From Priestia abyssalis (GTDB lineage: Bacteria; Bacillota; Bacilli; Bacillales; Bacillaceae_H): a DNA stretch of 64,000 nucleotides. This document shows, piece by piece, positions 8,912 through 18,145 of the stretch. The position numbers and the translations under genes are program-made. Location of the stretch: the NCBI RefSeq assembly GCF_002019595.1, contig NZ_KV917369.1, positions 3,984,624 through 4,048,623 of the forward strand, read 5' to 3'. Position 1 is the first letter of the stretch; the number at the start of each line of letters is the position of its first letter. Below the pieces are notes generated by a model. The model was not told the origin of the DNA, did no database searches, and saw only the letters and a program-made list of their open reading frames with translations.

Positions 8912-10459
8912 TCAGCTCTCGCTGATCGGTTTCGCTGCAATTTCTTTTCCTGTTTTCAAATCAATGACGTTCGTATTGATTTCCGGTACACCTACTTTTT
9001 TGCTTTCTGGAGCTTTTTTGCCCTGTTCCACCCACTCGATCAGCAACTCAAAGGCTTGATGCGCATATGGAAGCAGCGGCTGGAGCTCTTGATTGGCATC
9101 TGTACCCTTATCCCATACAAGGCTGTCAACATGATTACCTTTTTCAATCGTATAAAGGCGGTGCAAATGGCCTTTCCCCGCCTTCTTCACGAGCTCTTTA
9201 TATGGATCAGCATGAACAGAAGGGAAAATCAAGGCATCCCATGAGCCTGTGATACTAATGAGCGGAACATTGATGTCCCCCGTATTTTCAATCTGTCCGA
9301 CATTTTTTCTCACACTGTCAGGGCGTTTGAAATAATCATAATTCTTAAATATGGAATCATACGTACGGTCACGAATCCCTTCAGCCGTAAAGTTTAAATA
9401 ATCACGCCAGCCGATACGGCGCGGAGCCTTAGGGTCAAACTCATCGCGATAAATATTTAACGATACAAACCAATACACTTGATCGTGATAACTCCAGAGC
9501 TGTTCAGACCCTTTCGGCAGCCCGGCTCTGTACATTTTCTCTATGGCTTTTCGCTTCTCGTCAGCATTTCCGTAAAGCGCTTTTTCGGCATTGTTGACAA
9601 TAGGGGTCAAAGAGCTGATCAAGTTCGGTTCATTCGCCCTCCACAAAACTCCTTCCCAGTCCACTCCTCCATCGAATAAAGCAGGTTCTCCCGTTTTCTC
9701 AGGACCGTCATGTTCCAATGCATAACGAACAACGTAGCCGCCATTGGAGATTCCCATGGCATATGTAGGTACCGGATGTTTTTTGTTTACAAGATGGCTT
9801 GCATGATTTTTCTTATCCTTTGCTTGAATAAGCTGCCCCTTATAATTTTCGACAAGATACTTCTGTGCTGCCCTTGTCACCTGCCTGAACCGTTCATTCC
9901 ATTCCATTAAGCTGTCTTCTTCTGACACAAGTGCATTCTTCACTTTCGCCAAAGGATCATTCGGATCGATCTCTCCTTGTGTTCCTTTATCGATTGCTGC
10001 ATAGGCAAACCCTTTAGCCAGCACAAAATCGCTGAATAATAAATCGGTGGCTGTTTCATTTCTTGTAGCGGGAATTCCTGCTACGACGAGTTTTCCGTTC
10101 CAATCATCAGGTACACGAATCACAAACTTGGCATCTTCAAACATTCCATTCACTTGTACTCCCGTCACTTCTGCAGGCTTGTATAAGTGATGCCAGCCGG
10201 TTCCAGCTTCAGCGCTTCCCCATTTATAGGGAGCCAATCCTGCATTGCCGAATACAGTTGCCGCTGCATATTGGGCGGGATTTTTCGTTGTCAGCCAGTT
10301 CCCGTCTTTTCCATCAAATTTCGTTACAATCACGTTATGTGCCCCCTGTATAACTGGAGAATAAGCCGCCAGTACACTCGGCTGCAGAACACTCGGAGCC
10401 GCGACCGGCAACATGAAAGCGGATGCTGCTGTAAGAGCTATTAATCTCTTTTTAAACAA
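8912..10459 (-). CDS. Secreted alpha/beta hydrolase (esterase-like)
   Basis: A 515-residue exported hydrolase. Residues 1-32 form a Sec signal peptide (basic MFKKR, hydrophobic core, cleavage near VLAA-YS). The nucleophile elbow is G-I-S238-N-G in [20 protein letters not shown]. The later GSWDALIFP supplies the probable acid and [10 protein letters not shown] the probable His. The tannase/feruloyl-esterase-like and polyhydroxybutyrate-oligomer hydrolase groups share this architecture, but substrate cannot be read from sequence. A good RBS (GGGAGGGG) precedes ATG 10459. A cre-like site just upstream suggests carbon catabolite control. Confidence 0.8.
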   Translation of the reverse strand: MFKKRLIALTAASAFMLPVAAPSVLQPSVLAAYSPVIQGAHNVIVTKFDGKDGNWLTTKNPAQYAAATVFGNAGLAPYKWGSAEAGTGWHHLYKPAEVTGVQVNGMFEDAKFVIRVPDDWNGKLVVAGIPATRNETATDLLFSDFVLAKGFAYAAIDKGTQGEIDPNDPLAKVKNALVSEEDSLMEWNERFRQVTRAAQKYLVENYKGQLIQAKDKKNHASHLVNKKHPVPTYAMGISNGGYVVRYALEHDGPEKTGEPALFDGGVDWEGVLWRANEPNLISSLTPIVNNAEKALYGNADEKRKAIEKMYRAGLPKGSEQLWSYHDQVYWFVSLNIYRDEFDPKAPRRIGWRDYLNFTAEGIRDRTYDSIFKNYDYFKRPDSVRKNVGQIENTGDINVPLISITGSWDALIFPSVHADPYKELVKKAGKGHLHRLYTIEKGNHVDSLVWDKGTDANQELQPLLPYAHQAFELLIEWVEQGKKAPESKKVGVPEINTNVIDLKTGKEIAAKPISES

Positions 10460-10491
10460 TTTTACCCCTCCCTACTTAAAAAAAGACAACG

Positions 10492-10508
10492 GAGAAAACG
10501 TTTACAAA
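10492..10508 (-). promoter_or_regulatory. Probable cre (CcpA) site upstream of the secreted hydrolase
   Basis: TTGTAAACGTTTTCT on the minus strand matches the cre consensus at all but one position. It lies about 35-50 bases upstream of the start codon, where CcpA would block transcription. Confidence 0.55.
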
Positions 10509-10742
10509 ATAGCGTTGAACACACTCTTCTGACATATTCTTAACACAATGTTATCATCAAATTTGCCTTTTCTTTAATCAAGTAAAATTTTACCAATATA
10601 CTCAAGAGGGGAGCAACCATCTTTTGTCTTATTATTGAGTTTTTCTAAAGGAGTTTTTTCCCTTTAAATTATACTCTACTTAGTCGAAAAAATGGCGATT
10701 TATATTACGTTTGACTAATTGGCTCAGGCTACGTCTATCTTT

Positions 10743-10934
10743 TTATGCAAAATGGACCCTCAACTCTTTAATAGCCTTCGCTGATAAACGTATGTCTTCT
10801 TCCAGCATTTTTTTCAATTTCTTGTCTTCTGCCAGCTCCAGCATGGCCTTTGATTTTGTTGCGCACGCTGTCTTAAAAATCAATACTTCGTGAACTTCCA
10901 ATTTCTCATGCAGCGCCAGTTCTTTTACTGCCAT
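10743..10934 (-). CDS. Small CotF-like spore coat-associated protein
   Basis: A 63-residue helical protein (ELALHEKLEVHEVLIFKT, then CATKSKAMLELAEDKKLKKM, then IRLSAKAIKELRVHF). This resembles the short Bacillus proteins annotated as similar to spore coat protein CotF, where the E-x-L-x-x-H-E-x-L pattern forms a ferritin-like helix. AAGGAGTG precedes the ATG. Assignment is from general family memory; the sequence itself proves only a small helical protein with one cysteine. Confidence 0.6.
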   Translation of the reverse strand: MAVKELALHEKLEVHEVLIFKTACATKSKAMLELAEDKKLKKMLEEDIRLSAKAIKELRVHFA

Positions 10935-11032
10935 TGTGCTTCACTCCTTAAAAAAGTGGTCTAGAATGTATGTACCCGTAAATCTCATTTTTAATCTACC
11001 CGATTTTTGGGGAAATGTCTAAAAAACGGCAA

Positions 11033-11060
11033 GAAAGTGCCGGGTTTCCCAGGCACTTTC
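11033..11060 (-). terminator. Terminator of the DUF378 gene
   Basis: GAAAGTGCC and GGCACTTTC pair around a short loop, with a T run about six bases beyond the stem on the minus strand. Confidence 0.6.
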
Positions 11061-11084
11061 CCAAATAAAATGGGAGTTAAATCA

Positions 11085-11276
11085 TTATCGTCCCCTCAAA
11101 TAACGCTCATACAGCTGATAGATTGCAGATAAACCAATAAGCCAGTATACAAGGTTAATAAGAGATGGAACAGATGCAAATACCTGAGTTACCAGGTTAA
11201 AGCCCAATGCCATAAACAACCAGTTAAGCCCGCCGAGGATCAGCAAAAGGCTTGTGAAAACAGATAAAAATCTCAT
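11085..11276 (-). CDS. DUF378 small membrane protein
   Basis: A 63-residue protein with two transmembrane helices: residues 5-24 (LSVFTSLLLILGGLNWLFMA) and about 38-55 (LINLVYWLIGLSAIYQLYE). The GGLNW and YWLIGLSA motifs are those of DUF378 (YuzA-like) proteins of unknown function. ATG 11276 is preferred over a GTG at 11291 because GGGAGGTGG stands right before it. A cre-like sequence TTTGTAAACGTTTCC lies at 11297-11311, immediately upstream. Confidence 0.85.
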   Translation of the reverse strand: MRFLSVFTSLLLILGGLNWLFMALGFNLVTQVFASVPSLINLVYWLIGLSAIYQLYERYLRGR

Positions 11277-11395
11277 GATGCCACCTCCCACATCGTTTGT
11301 AAACGTTTCCGTACATTTTATGCCGCTCGGTCCTCTTTTGCTTATGGGCTGGACAAAATTATATCTTTGGTACTAGAATCATCTGTACAAAACGA

Positions 11396-11430
11396 AAAAG
11401 AACGGAGGAAAACACCCCCGCTCTTTTTTC
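11396..11430 (-). terminator. Terminator of the symporter/peptidase operon
   Basis: AAGAGCGGGGG pairs imperfectly with CCTCCGTTCTT; T-rich on the minus strand (TTTTCGTTTT) and six T on the plus side, so possibly bidirectional. It lies about 110 bases after the M42 gene stop. Confidence 0.6.
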
Positions 11431-11541
11431 AGCTTCCTTTTTGACCATATTTAACAGGCATCAGACCCCACTTTACAACTTAGCGTAATGGAAGCATTTC
11501 AAGTTGTGAATAAACGAAAACTCTACTGATGGAAGTTTCCC

Positions 11542-12663
11542 TTATATAAAGCTTAAATCCTTTTTCCCATTATCGAGAACGATCCCTTTTACAATCTTTA
11601 AAACACCTTCTGCATCATTTAAATTCACTAATTCTACTGGAGAGTGGGAGTATCTGCGCGGTGTTGATACGATTCCTACCGGTACACCTTTATTGGTTAA
11701 AGCTAAGCTAGCAGCATCCGTTGTATAGAAGTCTCCGATTAATGTAAGAGTTTGTAATGGGACATTCGCTTTTTTCGACTGTTCTTCAATCATTTCTCTT
11801 ACTTTCGGATGAATGTAGTTAAATATCATTGTTCCGCTAACACTATCTGCAATAGGGCAAGCAGGGCCTCTTCCAAGGTAAACAGGAAGTGATTTTTCCG
11901 TATCGATATCCGGTGTATCTCCAGCCGGTATTGTATCCAAAACGATTGCATAGTCAGGTTCTATCGCATTTCCAGCTGTAACTGCCCCGCGAAGCCCCAC
12001 TTCTTCCTGAACGGTTATCACCCCATATAAAGTTCCTGCAAACTTTAAATCTTGTATTTCCTTAAATAATTCAATTAAAATGGCACAATGAATTCGATTA
12101 TCTACTGATTTTGTTGAGACAAGATCTTTATTAGCCATTTCCATAAAATCACTCTGGAAAACGATTGGATCGCCAATCCTAATTCCCAGATTTTCTACTT
12201 CTTGTCTAGATGAAAGGCCTACATCGATGTAACATTCACGAGTCGTTTTCACTTTTCTGCTTTCTTCAGGCGTTTGCATGTGCCCGGCTTTTATCCCGAT
12301 AATCCCTGGTATTTTTTTAGTCGTTACCCAAACTTTTCTCCCCAGCAATAACTGGTCAGAAACCCCGCCTACTTTATCAAATATGATAAAACCATTCGGC
12401 AAAATATTTTTGACACAAAAACCAACTTCATCGGAATGCGCCGAAATCATTAGCTTGGGGCCTGGTGCAGAGCCATGTTTAATCGCTATGACATTTCCAT
12501 TGCGATCCACCTTCACTTCATCTGCATACGGAGTCAGTTTTTCCTTCAAATATTTAACCACTTCTTGTTCTGATCCAGATACACCAACCAATCCAGTTAA
12601 GTCTCTTAATGATTCTTTTATTCTTTCTTTCAAATTATAGGCGCTCTCTAAAACTCTCTCCAT
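11542..12663 (-). CDS. M42-family zinc aminopeptidase
   Basis: A 373-residue cytoplasmic metallopeptidase of the PepA/FrvX (M42) family, which forms large tetrahedral aminopeptidase particles. Metal and catalytic residues are visible: SAHSDEVGF (first His), SVDNRIHC (bridging Asp), QEEVGLRGA (catalytic Glu pair), VLDTIPAGDTPD (Asp ligand) and RYSHSPVE (last His). AAGGAGGGAG precedes ATG 12663. It is the last gene of the operon with the M20 amidohydrolase and symporter, suggesting processing of peptides or acylated amino acids taken up by the symporter. Confidence 0.92.
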   Translation of the reverse strand: MERVLESAYNLKERIKESLRDLTGLVGVSGSEQEVVKYLKEKLTPYADEVKVDRNGNVIAIKHGSAPGPKLMISAHSDEVGFCVKNILPNGFIIFDKVGGVSDQLLLGRKVWVTTKKIPGIIGIKAGHMQTPEESRKVKTTRECYIDVGLSSRQEVENLGIRIGDPIVFQSDFMEMANKDLVSTKSVDNRIHCAILIELFKEIQDLKFAGTLYGVITVQEEVGLRGAVTAGNAIEPDYAIVLDTIPAGDTPDIDTEKSLPVYLGRGPACPIADSVSGTMIFNYIHPKVREMIEEQSKKANVPLQTLTLIGDFYTTDAASLALTNKGVPVGIVSTPRRYSHSPVELVNLNDAEGVLKIVKGIVLDNGKKDLSFI

Positions 12664-12685
12664 AATTTGGCTCCCTCCTTATTCT

Positions 12686-13903
12686 TCATGCACTCGTTTC
12701 TTCTTGAATTCGTTCGGGTTTAGCAGCATCGCCTGATATGTAACTCAAAAAAGATGAAACAAATAATTGTCCAATGGTTAATATAGATCGTTCATCCACA
12801 TCAAACTTCGGGTGGTGATGCGGATATGCTTCACCCATTTCAGGGTTTTCCCCCCCTACCCAGAAAAAGGTTCCCGGCACCTTCTGTAAATAGTAGGCGA
12901 AATCCTCCATTCCCATATGAGGAGTGGCATGTTGGACATTTTCAGCTCCAAGAAGATTTTTTGCCAGTGCTTCAATCCTTCTTGTTTCTTCTGGATGGTT
13001 CCAAACAGCCGGGTAACCCCTTTCATATCTATACTTTACTGAAGCACCTGCACTTTCACAGGTGGATGCCGCTATTTGTCCAATAGCTTCTTCAATCAAA
13101 TCTCGAATATCTTCGTCAAAGGTTCGAACTGTCCCTTTCATTTTAGCTTTATCAGGGATGACATTATAAGCCTCTCCTCCATAAAACGAACCAACTGTCA
13201 CAACCGCAGGTTTAAGCGGATCAACGCGCCTGCTTACGATTTGCTGCAAATTCAGCAGGAGCTGGCTTCCTACTACAAGAGGATCTACCGTTAAATTCGG
13301 TGTAGCCCCATGACCTCCTTTTCCAAATATGTCTATTTCAAATGTATCACCAGCTGCCATTAAATACCCTTCACCTACACCAACCGTTCCAAACGGAAGA
13401 TGGGAAGCGACGTGAGCTCCATAAATCACATCCACTCCGTCGAGGCAGCCGTCTTCAATCATCGGCTTGGCTCCTCCCGGAATCACTTCTTCAGCAAATT
13501 GGTGAATAAAAACAACATTTCCTTCCAGCTGATCCTTTACTTCACTCAATACCTTTGCCACTCCAAGTAAGGCTGCCGTATGAATATCATGACCGCAAGC
13601 ATGCATAACCCCGGGAATACGAGACTTATAATCCACGTCCTTTTCATCTTGAATGGGCAGCGCATCAAAATCAGCACGGAACGCCACTGTCTTTCCCGGT
13701 TTCCCCCCTCTTAGGAAACCAACGACCCCTCTGCCGCCGACACCTGTCCGGACTTCCAATCCTAAGCCAGTTAAAAAGTCAGCAACTTTTCTAGGCGTGT
13801 CCTTCTCATGAAATGAAAGTTCGGGATACATGTGAAGGTCTCTCCGAAATGCGACTAACTCTGGATATAATTCTTGTAATCTTGTAAACAATTTTTCTAC
13901 CAT
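12686..13903 (-). CDS. M20-family amidohydrolase (N-acyl-amino acid/hippurate hydrolase type)
   Basis: A 405-residue enzyme of the M20D group (aminoacylase, hippuricase, IAA-amino acid hydrolase). Dinuclear metal-site motifs are present: FRADFDALPI (D), HACGHDIHTAALLG (C and H), QFAEEVIPGGA (catalytic E), and the late ATPHMGMEDFAYY with HHHP. The dimerisation domain lies at about 185-300 (GGHGATPNLTVDP). RBS AGGAGTG precedes ATG 13903. It lies 23 bases downstream of the symporter gene and 22 bases upstream of the M42 gene. Likely reaction: release of a free amino acid from an N-acyl or small amide substrate. Confidence 0.92.
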   Translation of the reverse strand: MVEKLFTRLQELYPELVAFRRDLHMYPELSFHEKDTPRKVADFLTGLGLEVRTGVGGRGVVGFLRGGKPGKTVAFRADFDALPIQDEKDVDYKSRIPGVMHACGHDIHTAALLGVAKVLSEVKDQLEGNVVFIHQFAEEVIPGGAKPMIEDGCLDGVDVIYGAHVASHLPFGTVGVGEGYLMAAGDTFEIDIFGKGGHGATPNLTVDPLVVGSQLLLNLQQIVSRRVDPLKPAVVTVGSFYGGEAYNVIPDKAKMKGTVRTFDEDIRDLIEEAIGQIAASTCESAGASVKYRYERGYPAVWNHPEETRRIEALAKNLLGAENVQHATPHMGMEDFAYYLQKVPGTFFWVGGENPEMGEAYPHHHPKFDVDERSILTIGQLFVSSFLSYISGDAAKPERIQEETSA

Positions 13904-13926
13904 AACAAATGTTCACTCCTATTTTT

Positions 13927-15411
13927 TCATGATTTCGTTGCCTGAGAATCTTTAACATCGAAAGGTATAAGTGAATTTTTAGTAAACAAGCTTACAATCA
14001 CCATAAAGAAAACGTTTACAATTAAAGCGACAATCCCAATATTCAAATCTTTCAACACTTGTGGCAGCGAGGAGAATAAAGTACCTATTGTAGCATTAGT
14101 AAGCGTCATGTACGCAACGGTGATTACGCCGCTTAGCATTCCTGCAGCAGCCCCCTGCTTTGTAACAAAATTATGTTTCGGAAGGCTAAGAACGACCGCC
14201 GGGAACAATTGGGTGACAAAACTGTAAGCCATTAAGAGCAGCGTAACAATGGAATTTCCTCCATTAAACGTAAAGTAAACACAAATAAGCGATATAATAG
14301 GAACTAAAGCTTTCGCAAAACTTGACACTTGTTTGTCTGTAGCTGATGGGGTGAACACTTTATATACGTTCTTTGCCAAAGTTGCTGATGCAGTCATTAA
14401 TAACATTGATCCCGGAACTAAAGCGGTCAATAAGCCAGCGGCTCCAATCATTCCTACAAACCAAGGATCAAAAGTTTGCATGGAAAGGCGCAGCAATGCA
14501 AGGTCAGTATCCGTGCCTGTTAATCCGGGCACTTGCCCGATGGCAGCAAAACCAACAAAAAAGATGAACAGTAACATAATGGTATAAAGCGGGGTAATAA
14601 TGGCATTTTGGCGAATAGCTTTTGCGCTTGATGCCGAATAAGTCGCCACAAACAGATGCGGCCACATTAAAGCGCCGACACATGTCATAATAACGGTAGA
14701 CACAAACCATGAAATACCCAGCCCCTGGTCAGGCAGCGTAAGAAAATCAGGATTCGCTGCTTGAATTTCTCTAAACATCGGCTCTATGCCGCCATAGTAA
14801 TGAAACGGAATATAAATCCCGATAAATATGACAATACCAAAAATCATAATATCCTTGATTACGGCTGTCCACGCGGATCCGTGTATACCAGAAATCATCA
14901 CATAGGCTGTAACTGCCACAACCCCGATCCAAATGGCAACAGTAGGAGAAATCAAACCATAGGAGGCTTCAGAAACGATAATTCCTAATCCCTTTAACTG
15001 AAGAACAATGTAAGGAATCATCGAAATGACTCCAATCAGAGCTGCAAGAACACCTAAATATGGACTCTTGTACTTACTTGCAAAAAAGTCAGACTGGGAC
15101 ACTAATTTATGCTCTTTTGCATACTTCCACACGCTTGGATAAAACCAATAGAACAAGCAATAGATAAGGCTCAAATAAGCGATGATATAAAGGGCCGGTC
15201 CCCCTTTGCCGTATGCCCAGGAGCTCGCACCGAGGAATGTAAAAGTGGTATAGGATTCACCTGCCATTAAAAGAAACACAAAGATGGTCCCAAACCCACG
15301 GCCCCCGACCGTCCATTGCTCGAGGTCCATATCTTTCCCCTTTTTAGCCCGAATTCCGAGATAGATTACTAGCAATAAAAAGCCAAATATGACGAAAAGT
15401 GACGCATTCAT
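13927..15411 (-). CDS. Sodium:solute symporter (SSS family)
   Basis: A 494-residue permease with about 13 membrane helices, importing a small solute with sodium. Family features: GGRGFGTIFVFLLMAGESYTTFTFLGASSWAY at about residues 36-67 (sodium/substrate-binding first helices), YWFYPSVWKYAKEHKLVSQSDFFASKYKS after it, and a pseudo-symmetric second half. The substrate cannot be told from sequence; PanF, proline and YodF-type carriers are relatives. Its start overlaps the DUF3311 stop (ATGA). The DUF3311 plus SSS pairing is a known arrangement. Confidence 0.92.
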   Translation of the reverse strand: MNASLFVIFGFLLLVIYLGIRAKKGKDMDLEQWTVGGRGFGTIFVFLLMAGESYTTFTFLGASSWAYGKGGPALYIIAYLSLIYCLFYWFYPSVWKYAKEHKLVSQSDFFASKYKSPYLGVLAALIGVISMIPYIVLQLKGLGIIVSEASYGLISPTVAIWIGVVAVTAYVMISGIHGSAWTAVIKDIMIFGIVIFIGIYIPFHYYGGIEPMFREIQAANPDFLTLPDQGLGISWFVSTVIMTCVGALMWPHLFVATYSASSAKAIRQNAIITPLYTIMLLFIFFVGFAAIGQVPGLTGTDTDLALLRLSMQTFDPWFVGMIGAAGLLTALVPGSMLLMTASATLAKNVYKVFTPSATDKQVSSFAKALVPIISLICVYFTFNGGNSIVTLLLMAYSFVTQLFPAVVLSLPKHNFVTKQGAAAGMLSGVITVAYMTLTNATIGTLFSSLPQVLKDLNIGIVALIVNVFFMVIVSLFTKNSLIPFDVKDSQATKS

Positions 15412-15608
15412 TCTATATCACCCTCCTGATTCGCCGGATCGAATTTAAAAACAATCGCCATTGTTACAGAGGTTAGAATGACCCATAAAACAACCCAGAA
15501 CATGATAAACGGCATTCCCAGCACATATGGTTCCACTCGATTCACCAATGGCAAAAAGCCAAGCATTCCAATAAAAGGAAGTACAGATAAAAAGTGAATC
15601 ATCTTCAT
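15408..15608 (-). CDS. DUF3311 small membrane subunit of the symporter
   Basis: A 66-residue protein with two transmembrane helices (about 6-23 and 31-54) and the P-x-x-NRVEP-x-x-LG-x-PF motif typical of DUF3311. Such proteins are almost always encoded directly before an SSS symporter, and are thought to assist it. First gene of the minus-strand operon; the stop overlaps the symporter start by four bases. GGGGTG lies seven bases before the ATG. Confidence 0.88.
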   Translation of the reverse strand: MKMIHFLSVLPFIGMLGFLPLVNRVEPYVLGMPFIMFWVVLWVILTSVTMAIVFKFDPANQEGDIE

Positions 15609-15643
15609 TGCCCATCACCCCTTCATTATTCTTTTTTCAATTA

Positions 15644-15708
15644 AGACAGAATTTTTAAAAGACTAGCCTCACTTGATGTATTTATCGATTATTATAAAAA
15701 TTCTGTCT
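15644..15708. promoter_or_regulatory. 14-bp inverted repeat, candidate operator for the PucR-type regulator
   Basis: AGACAGAATTTTTA at 15644-15657 and its exact complement TAAAAATTCTGTCT at 15695-15708 are separated by 37 bases. They lie between the divergent operon and its putative regulator. The right arm falls inside the spacer of a sigma-A-like promoter (minus-strand TTGCAA at 15713-15718 and TATAAT at 15691-15696, 17-base spacing). This placement is what an activator or repressor of the operon would need. Confidence 0.6.
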
Positions 15709-15782
15709 ATTTATTGCAATGTAGGTTTCTACCTATTAAACTTTAATTAAATGTATGTTTTTACATAGGAGTTGTGGACATA

Positions 15783-17900
15783 GTGGAAAATGAACAATTA
15801 ATACTTTCTTATTTGGGGAAAAATTTAAAAAAGACTCCTTTTCAAGTTTGGATTCGAAACCCACAGGGGGAAAATTATTACGTTGTAAATAGCCAAAGAA
15901 AAATTGAAGAAATTTCTCCTCCTCCCATCCCTCAAAGTCCGACATTTACAACCATTCAGCAAAATCATTACGTATATCTTTCTTTTTGTTACTTGGAAGA
16001 CTATGAAGTGATTATTGCTATCGCAGAGAAAGACTATTTTATGAGAGATGAAGAGCTCGAGCTTTTAAATCTTCTTTACAAGCTTTCATATCAGCAAAAA
16101 ATCATCCAAACAAAAGACTTAGAATTGGAGAATCTGATCGAAGGAATTCGCTCCATCACTTCATCCCTTGTTTTAGATGAAGTATTAAAAAAAATTGTTA
16201 CGAATGCTTTAAAAGTGATACCAGCTGCAAATTCAGGTTTTTTGCAGTTATATGATCCTGTTATAGACAGACTCCTTCCAAAAGCGTTTGTTGGTTTTAA
16301 TGACCGTCTTTCACTGTTTAAAGTTCAAATTGGAGAATCGATAACAGGGAAAGTATTTGAGGATGGCAAACCAAGAATTTATCATTCAGAAGAAGAAGTT
16401 TTTGAGGCAATGAGCAAGTACCATGTATCAAAAGAGAATTATCATCATATTCTCTCTGCCGCCCACCCTTTTAACAGCCCAAAATCTGCTATGTGCGTAC
16501 CTGTTTCGATCGGAAAAAAGAGGTTGGGGGTCATGATCGTACACCAACGGTCTAAAGATAAAAAATTAACTGATTATCATTTAAATTTGTTAAATGGTTT
16601 TGCTTCCCAAGCAGCTGTAGCCATTCAAAATGCCCAGCTTTATTCAGAAGTGAAAGTAAGATTAGATGAAGTGACTGAGTTAAGTGAACAATTGAAGGAA
16701 AAAAATCTGTTTCTTTCGAGGAGAAATGACGTCCATGAAACGTTAACTCAGCTTTCCCTGCAACATAAAGGCGCAGAAACCATCGTTTTAGAGTTAAATC
16801 GGATGATTGGTAAATCCATTTCATATTTTAATCTATCAGAAAATACATGGTATCCAAAACATGCAAATCGGTTTCCTGCCTTTAGCCCTGATGAAATGGA
16901 AAGAATATTTTTAAAAAGACGAAAACCGGTGTACGTTGATGTTTCTGCCGGAAAGAAAGAATGTTATTACTTATACCCTATTGTCAACGGAGCTATTTTT
17001 TTAGGATGCTTCGTAGTGCCTGCTTCTGAATCACTTTCTCAGCTTGATCGAATTACGATTGAACAAGGCAGTGCAGTTCTGGCCCTGGAGTTAGTAAAAA
17101 AATTAACTATGACAGAGCTTTACTATACGAAGACACATGAGTTTTTTAATGAGCTATTACAAAATACGGATCCGGAAGGATGTTTAGATAAAGGAAAGGA
17201 ATTTAATCTAAATCTGAATTCCTTTCTATTCGTGACTGTATTTGAAATGACAATATATAACGATTTGCAGTCATTGGAAATGAGTATTCATCGTTTAGTC
17301 TCGCAGATAAAAAAAAGGCTGCAACAATTCAGTCTGCTTATTTATGGTTTTCACAATAAGGTGATCATACTCATTTCTTTATGTGATCCAGCTTCTTTAT
17401 CTACTATTATTGCGAAGTATCATGCAATAATAAAAGAATGGAAAGACAATAGCGGCGTACCTTTACGTACAGGGATAGGAACTATGTATAAAGGTATTGA
17501 GAATATCGCAAAAAGTTATGAAGAAGCAAATCAGTCACTCTCCTATCTAAAAAGCCGCAACAAATCGGGACTCTTCTCTTATGGAGAGATAGGAGTAAAT
17601 CGTTTATTTTTACAACAGCCTTCTGATGATATCGAAAAATTTTTGAGTGAAGTATTTGCTCCATTACAGACTGAAAAAGGAGAAAATAACGATTTAGAAA
17701 AAACTCTTCTTATTTATATTAAAAATAATAAGTCGGCAGCTGAAACAGCAAAACAAATCCATGTACATATTAATACACTCTATCAACGATTAAAGAAAAT
17801 TGAAAAGTTATTAAACGTGAGTTTGGACGATCCTGAAGATTCCTTAAAAATCCAGTTGGCCTGTCATCTTAGGGAAACTTTTTTTCACTCACCAACGTAG
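15783..17900 (+). CDS. GAF-domain transcriptional regulator with PucR-type HTH
   Basis: About 705 residues. A GAF domain spans roughly 125-290 (VLKKIVTNALKVIPAANSGF to NGFASQAAVAIQNAQLYSEV), followed by a short coiled segment, a GGDEF-like CdaR middle region (about 440-600) and the C-terminal PucR helix-turn-helix (TLLIYIKNNKSAAETAKQIH, then VHINTLYQRLKKIEKLL). Start: GTG at 15774 has AGGAG only two bases away; GTG at 15783 is 11 bases from it and is preferred. Divergent from the symporter/peptidase operon, so it probably senses a small molecule via GAF and controls that operon. A terminator follows. Confidence 0.88.
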   Translation: MENEQLILSYLGKNLKKTPFQVWIRNPQGENYYVVNSQRKIEEISPPPIPQSPTFTTIQQNHYVYLSFCYLEDYEVIIAIAEKDYFMRDEELELLNLLYKLSYQQKIIQTKDLELENLIEGIRSITSSLVLDEVLKKIVTNALKVIPAANSGFLQLYDPVIDRLLPKAFVGFNDRLSLFKVQIGESITGKVFEDGKPRIYHSEEEVFEAMSKYHVSKENYHHILSAAHPFNSPKSAMCVPVSIGKKRLGVMIVHQRSKDKKLTDYHLNLLNGFASQAAVAIQNAQLYSEVKVRLDEVTELSEQLKEKNLFLSRRNDVHETLTQLSLQHKGAETIVLELNRMIGKSISYFNLSENTWYPKHANRFPAFSPDEMERIFLKRRKPVYVDVSAGKKECYYLYPIVNGAIFLGCFVVPASESLSQLDRITIEQGSAVLALELVKKLTMTELYYTKTHEFFNELLQNTDPEGCLDKGKEFNLNLNSFLFVTVFEMTIYNDLQSLEMSIHRLVSQIKKRLQQFSLLIYGFHNKVIILISLCDPASLSTIIAKYHAIIKEWKDNSGVPLRTGIGTMYKGIENIAKSYEEANQSLSYLKSRNKSGLFSYGEIGVNRLFLQQPSDDIEKFLSEVFAPLQTEKGENNDLEKTLLIYIKNNKSAAETAKQIHVHINTLYQRLKKIEKLLNVSLDDPEDSLKIQLACHLRETFFHSPT

Positions 17901-17951
17901 ACAGTAGATCCTAAAGGTCTGTTGGCTCCATACTTTTAAAAAGTTCATGAT

Positions 17952-17986
17952 AAACGGCCAACCCTTTTTCAAAAGGCTTGGCTGTT
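17952..17986 (+). terminator. Terminator of the PucR-type regulator gene
   Basis: AACGGCCAACCCTTTT pairs with AAAAGGCTTGGCTGTT, followed by T-rich sequence on the plus strand. Confidence 0.8.
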
Positions 17987-18049
17987 TGTCTTTCTTATTC
18001 TCCATACCCGGCTATAAAAAATAAACAATCCATATTCACCTCCCTCCTC

Positions 18050-18104
18050 TTTACGATATCTTTACATAACCCTTACAAACTTTACCATTATCTCATGCTA
18101 AAAT
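18050..18104 (+). promoter_or_regulatory. PhoP-box-like repeats and promoter of ugtP
   Basis: TTTACG at 18050, TTTACA at 18061 and CTTACA at 18072 repeat at exactly 11-bp steps, the spacing of PhoP boxes (TTAACA-like hexamers, five-base spacers). A -10-like TAAAAT lies at 18099-18104, so the array covers the -35 region where an activating PhoP dimer would sit. Confidence 0.5.
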
Positions 18105-18145
18105 TAGAGCGAACAAGATAATTTACGAGTGTGAGGTTGGTCTTT

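Noticed and set aside
10711..10893. Plus-strand 60-residue frame
   Set aside because: Antisense of the CotF-like gene, which has the better RBS and family pattern.
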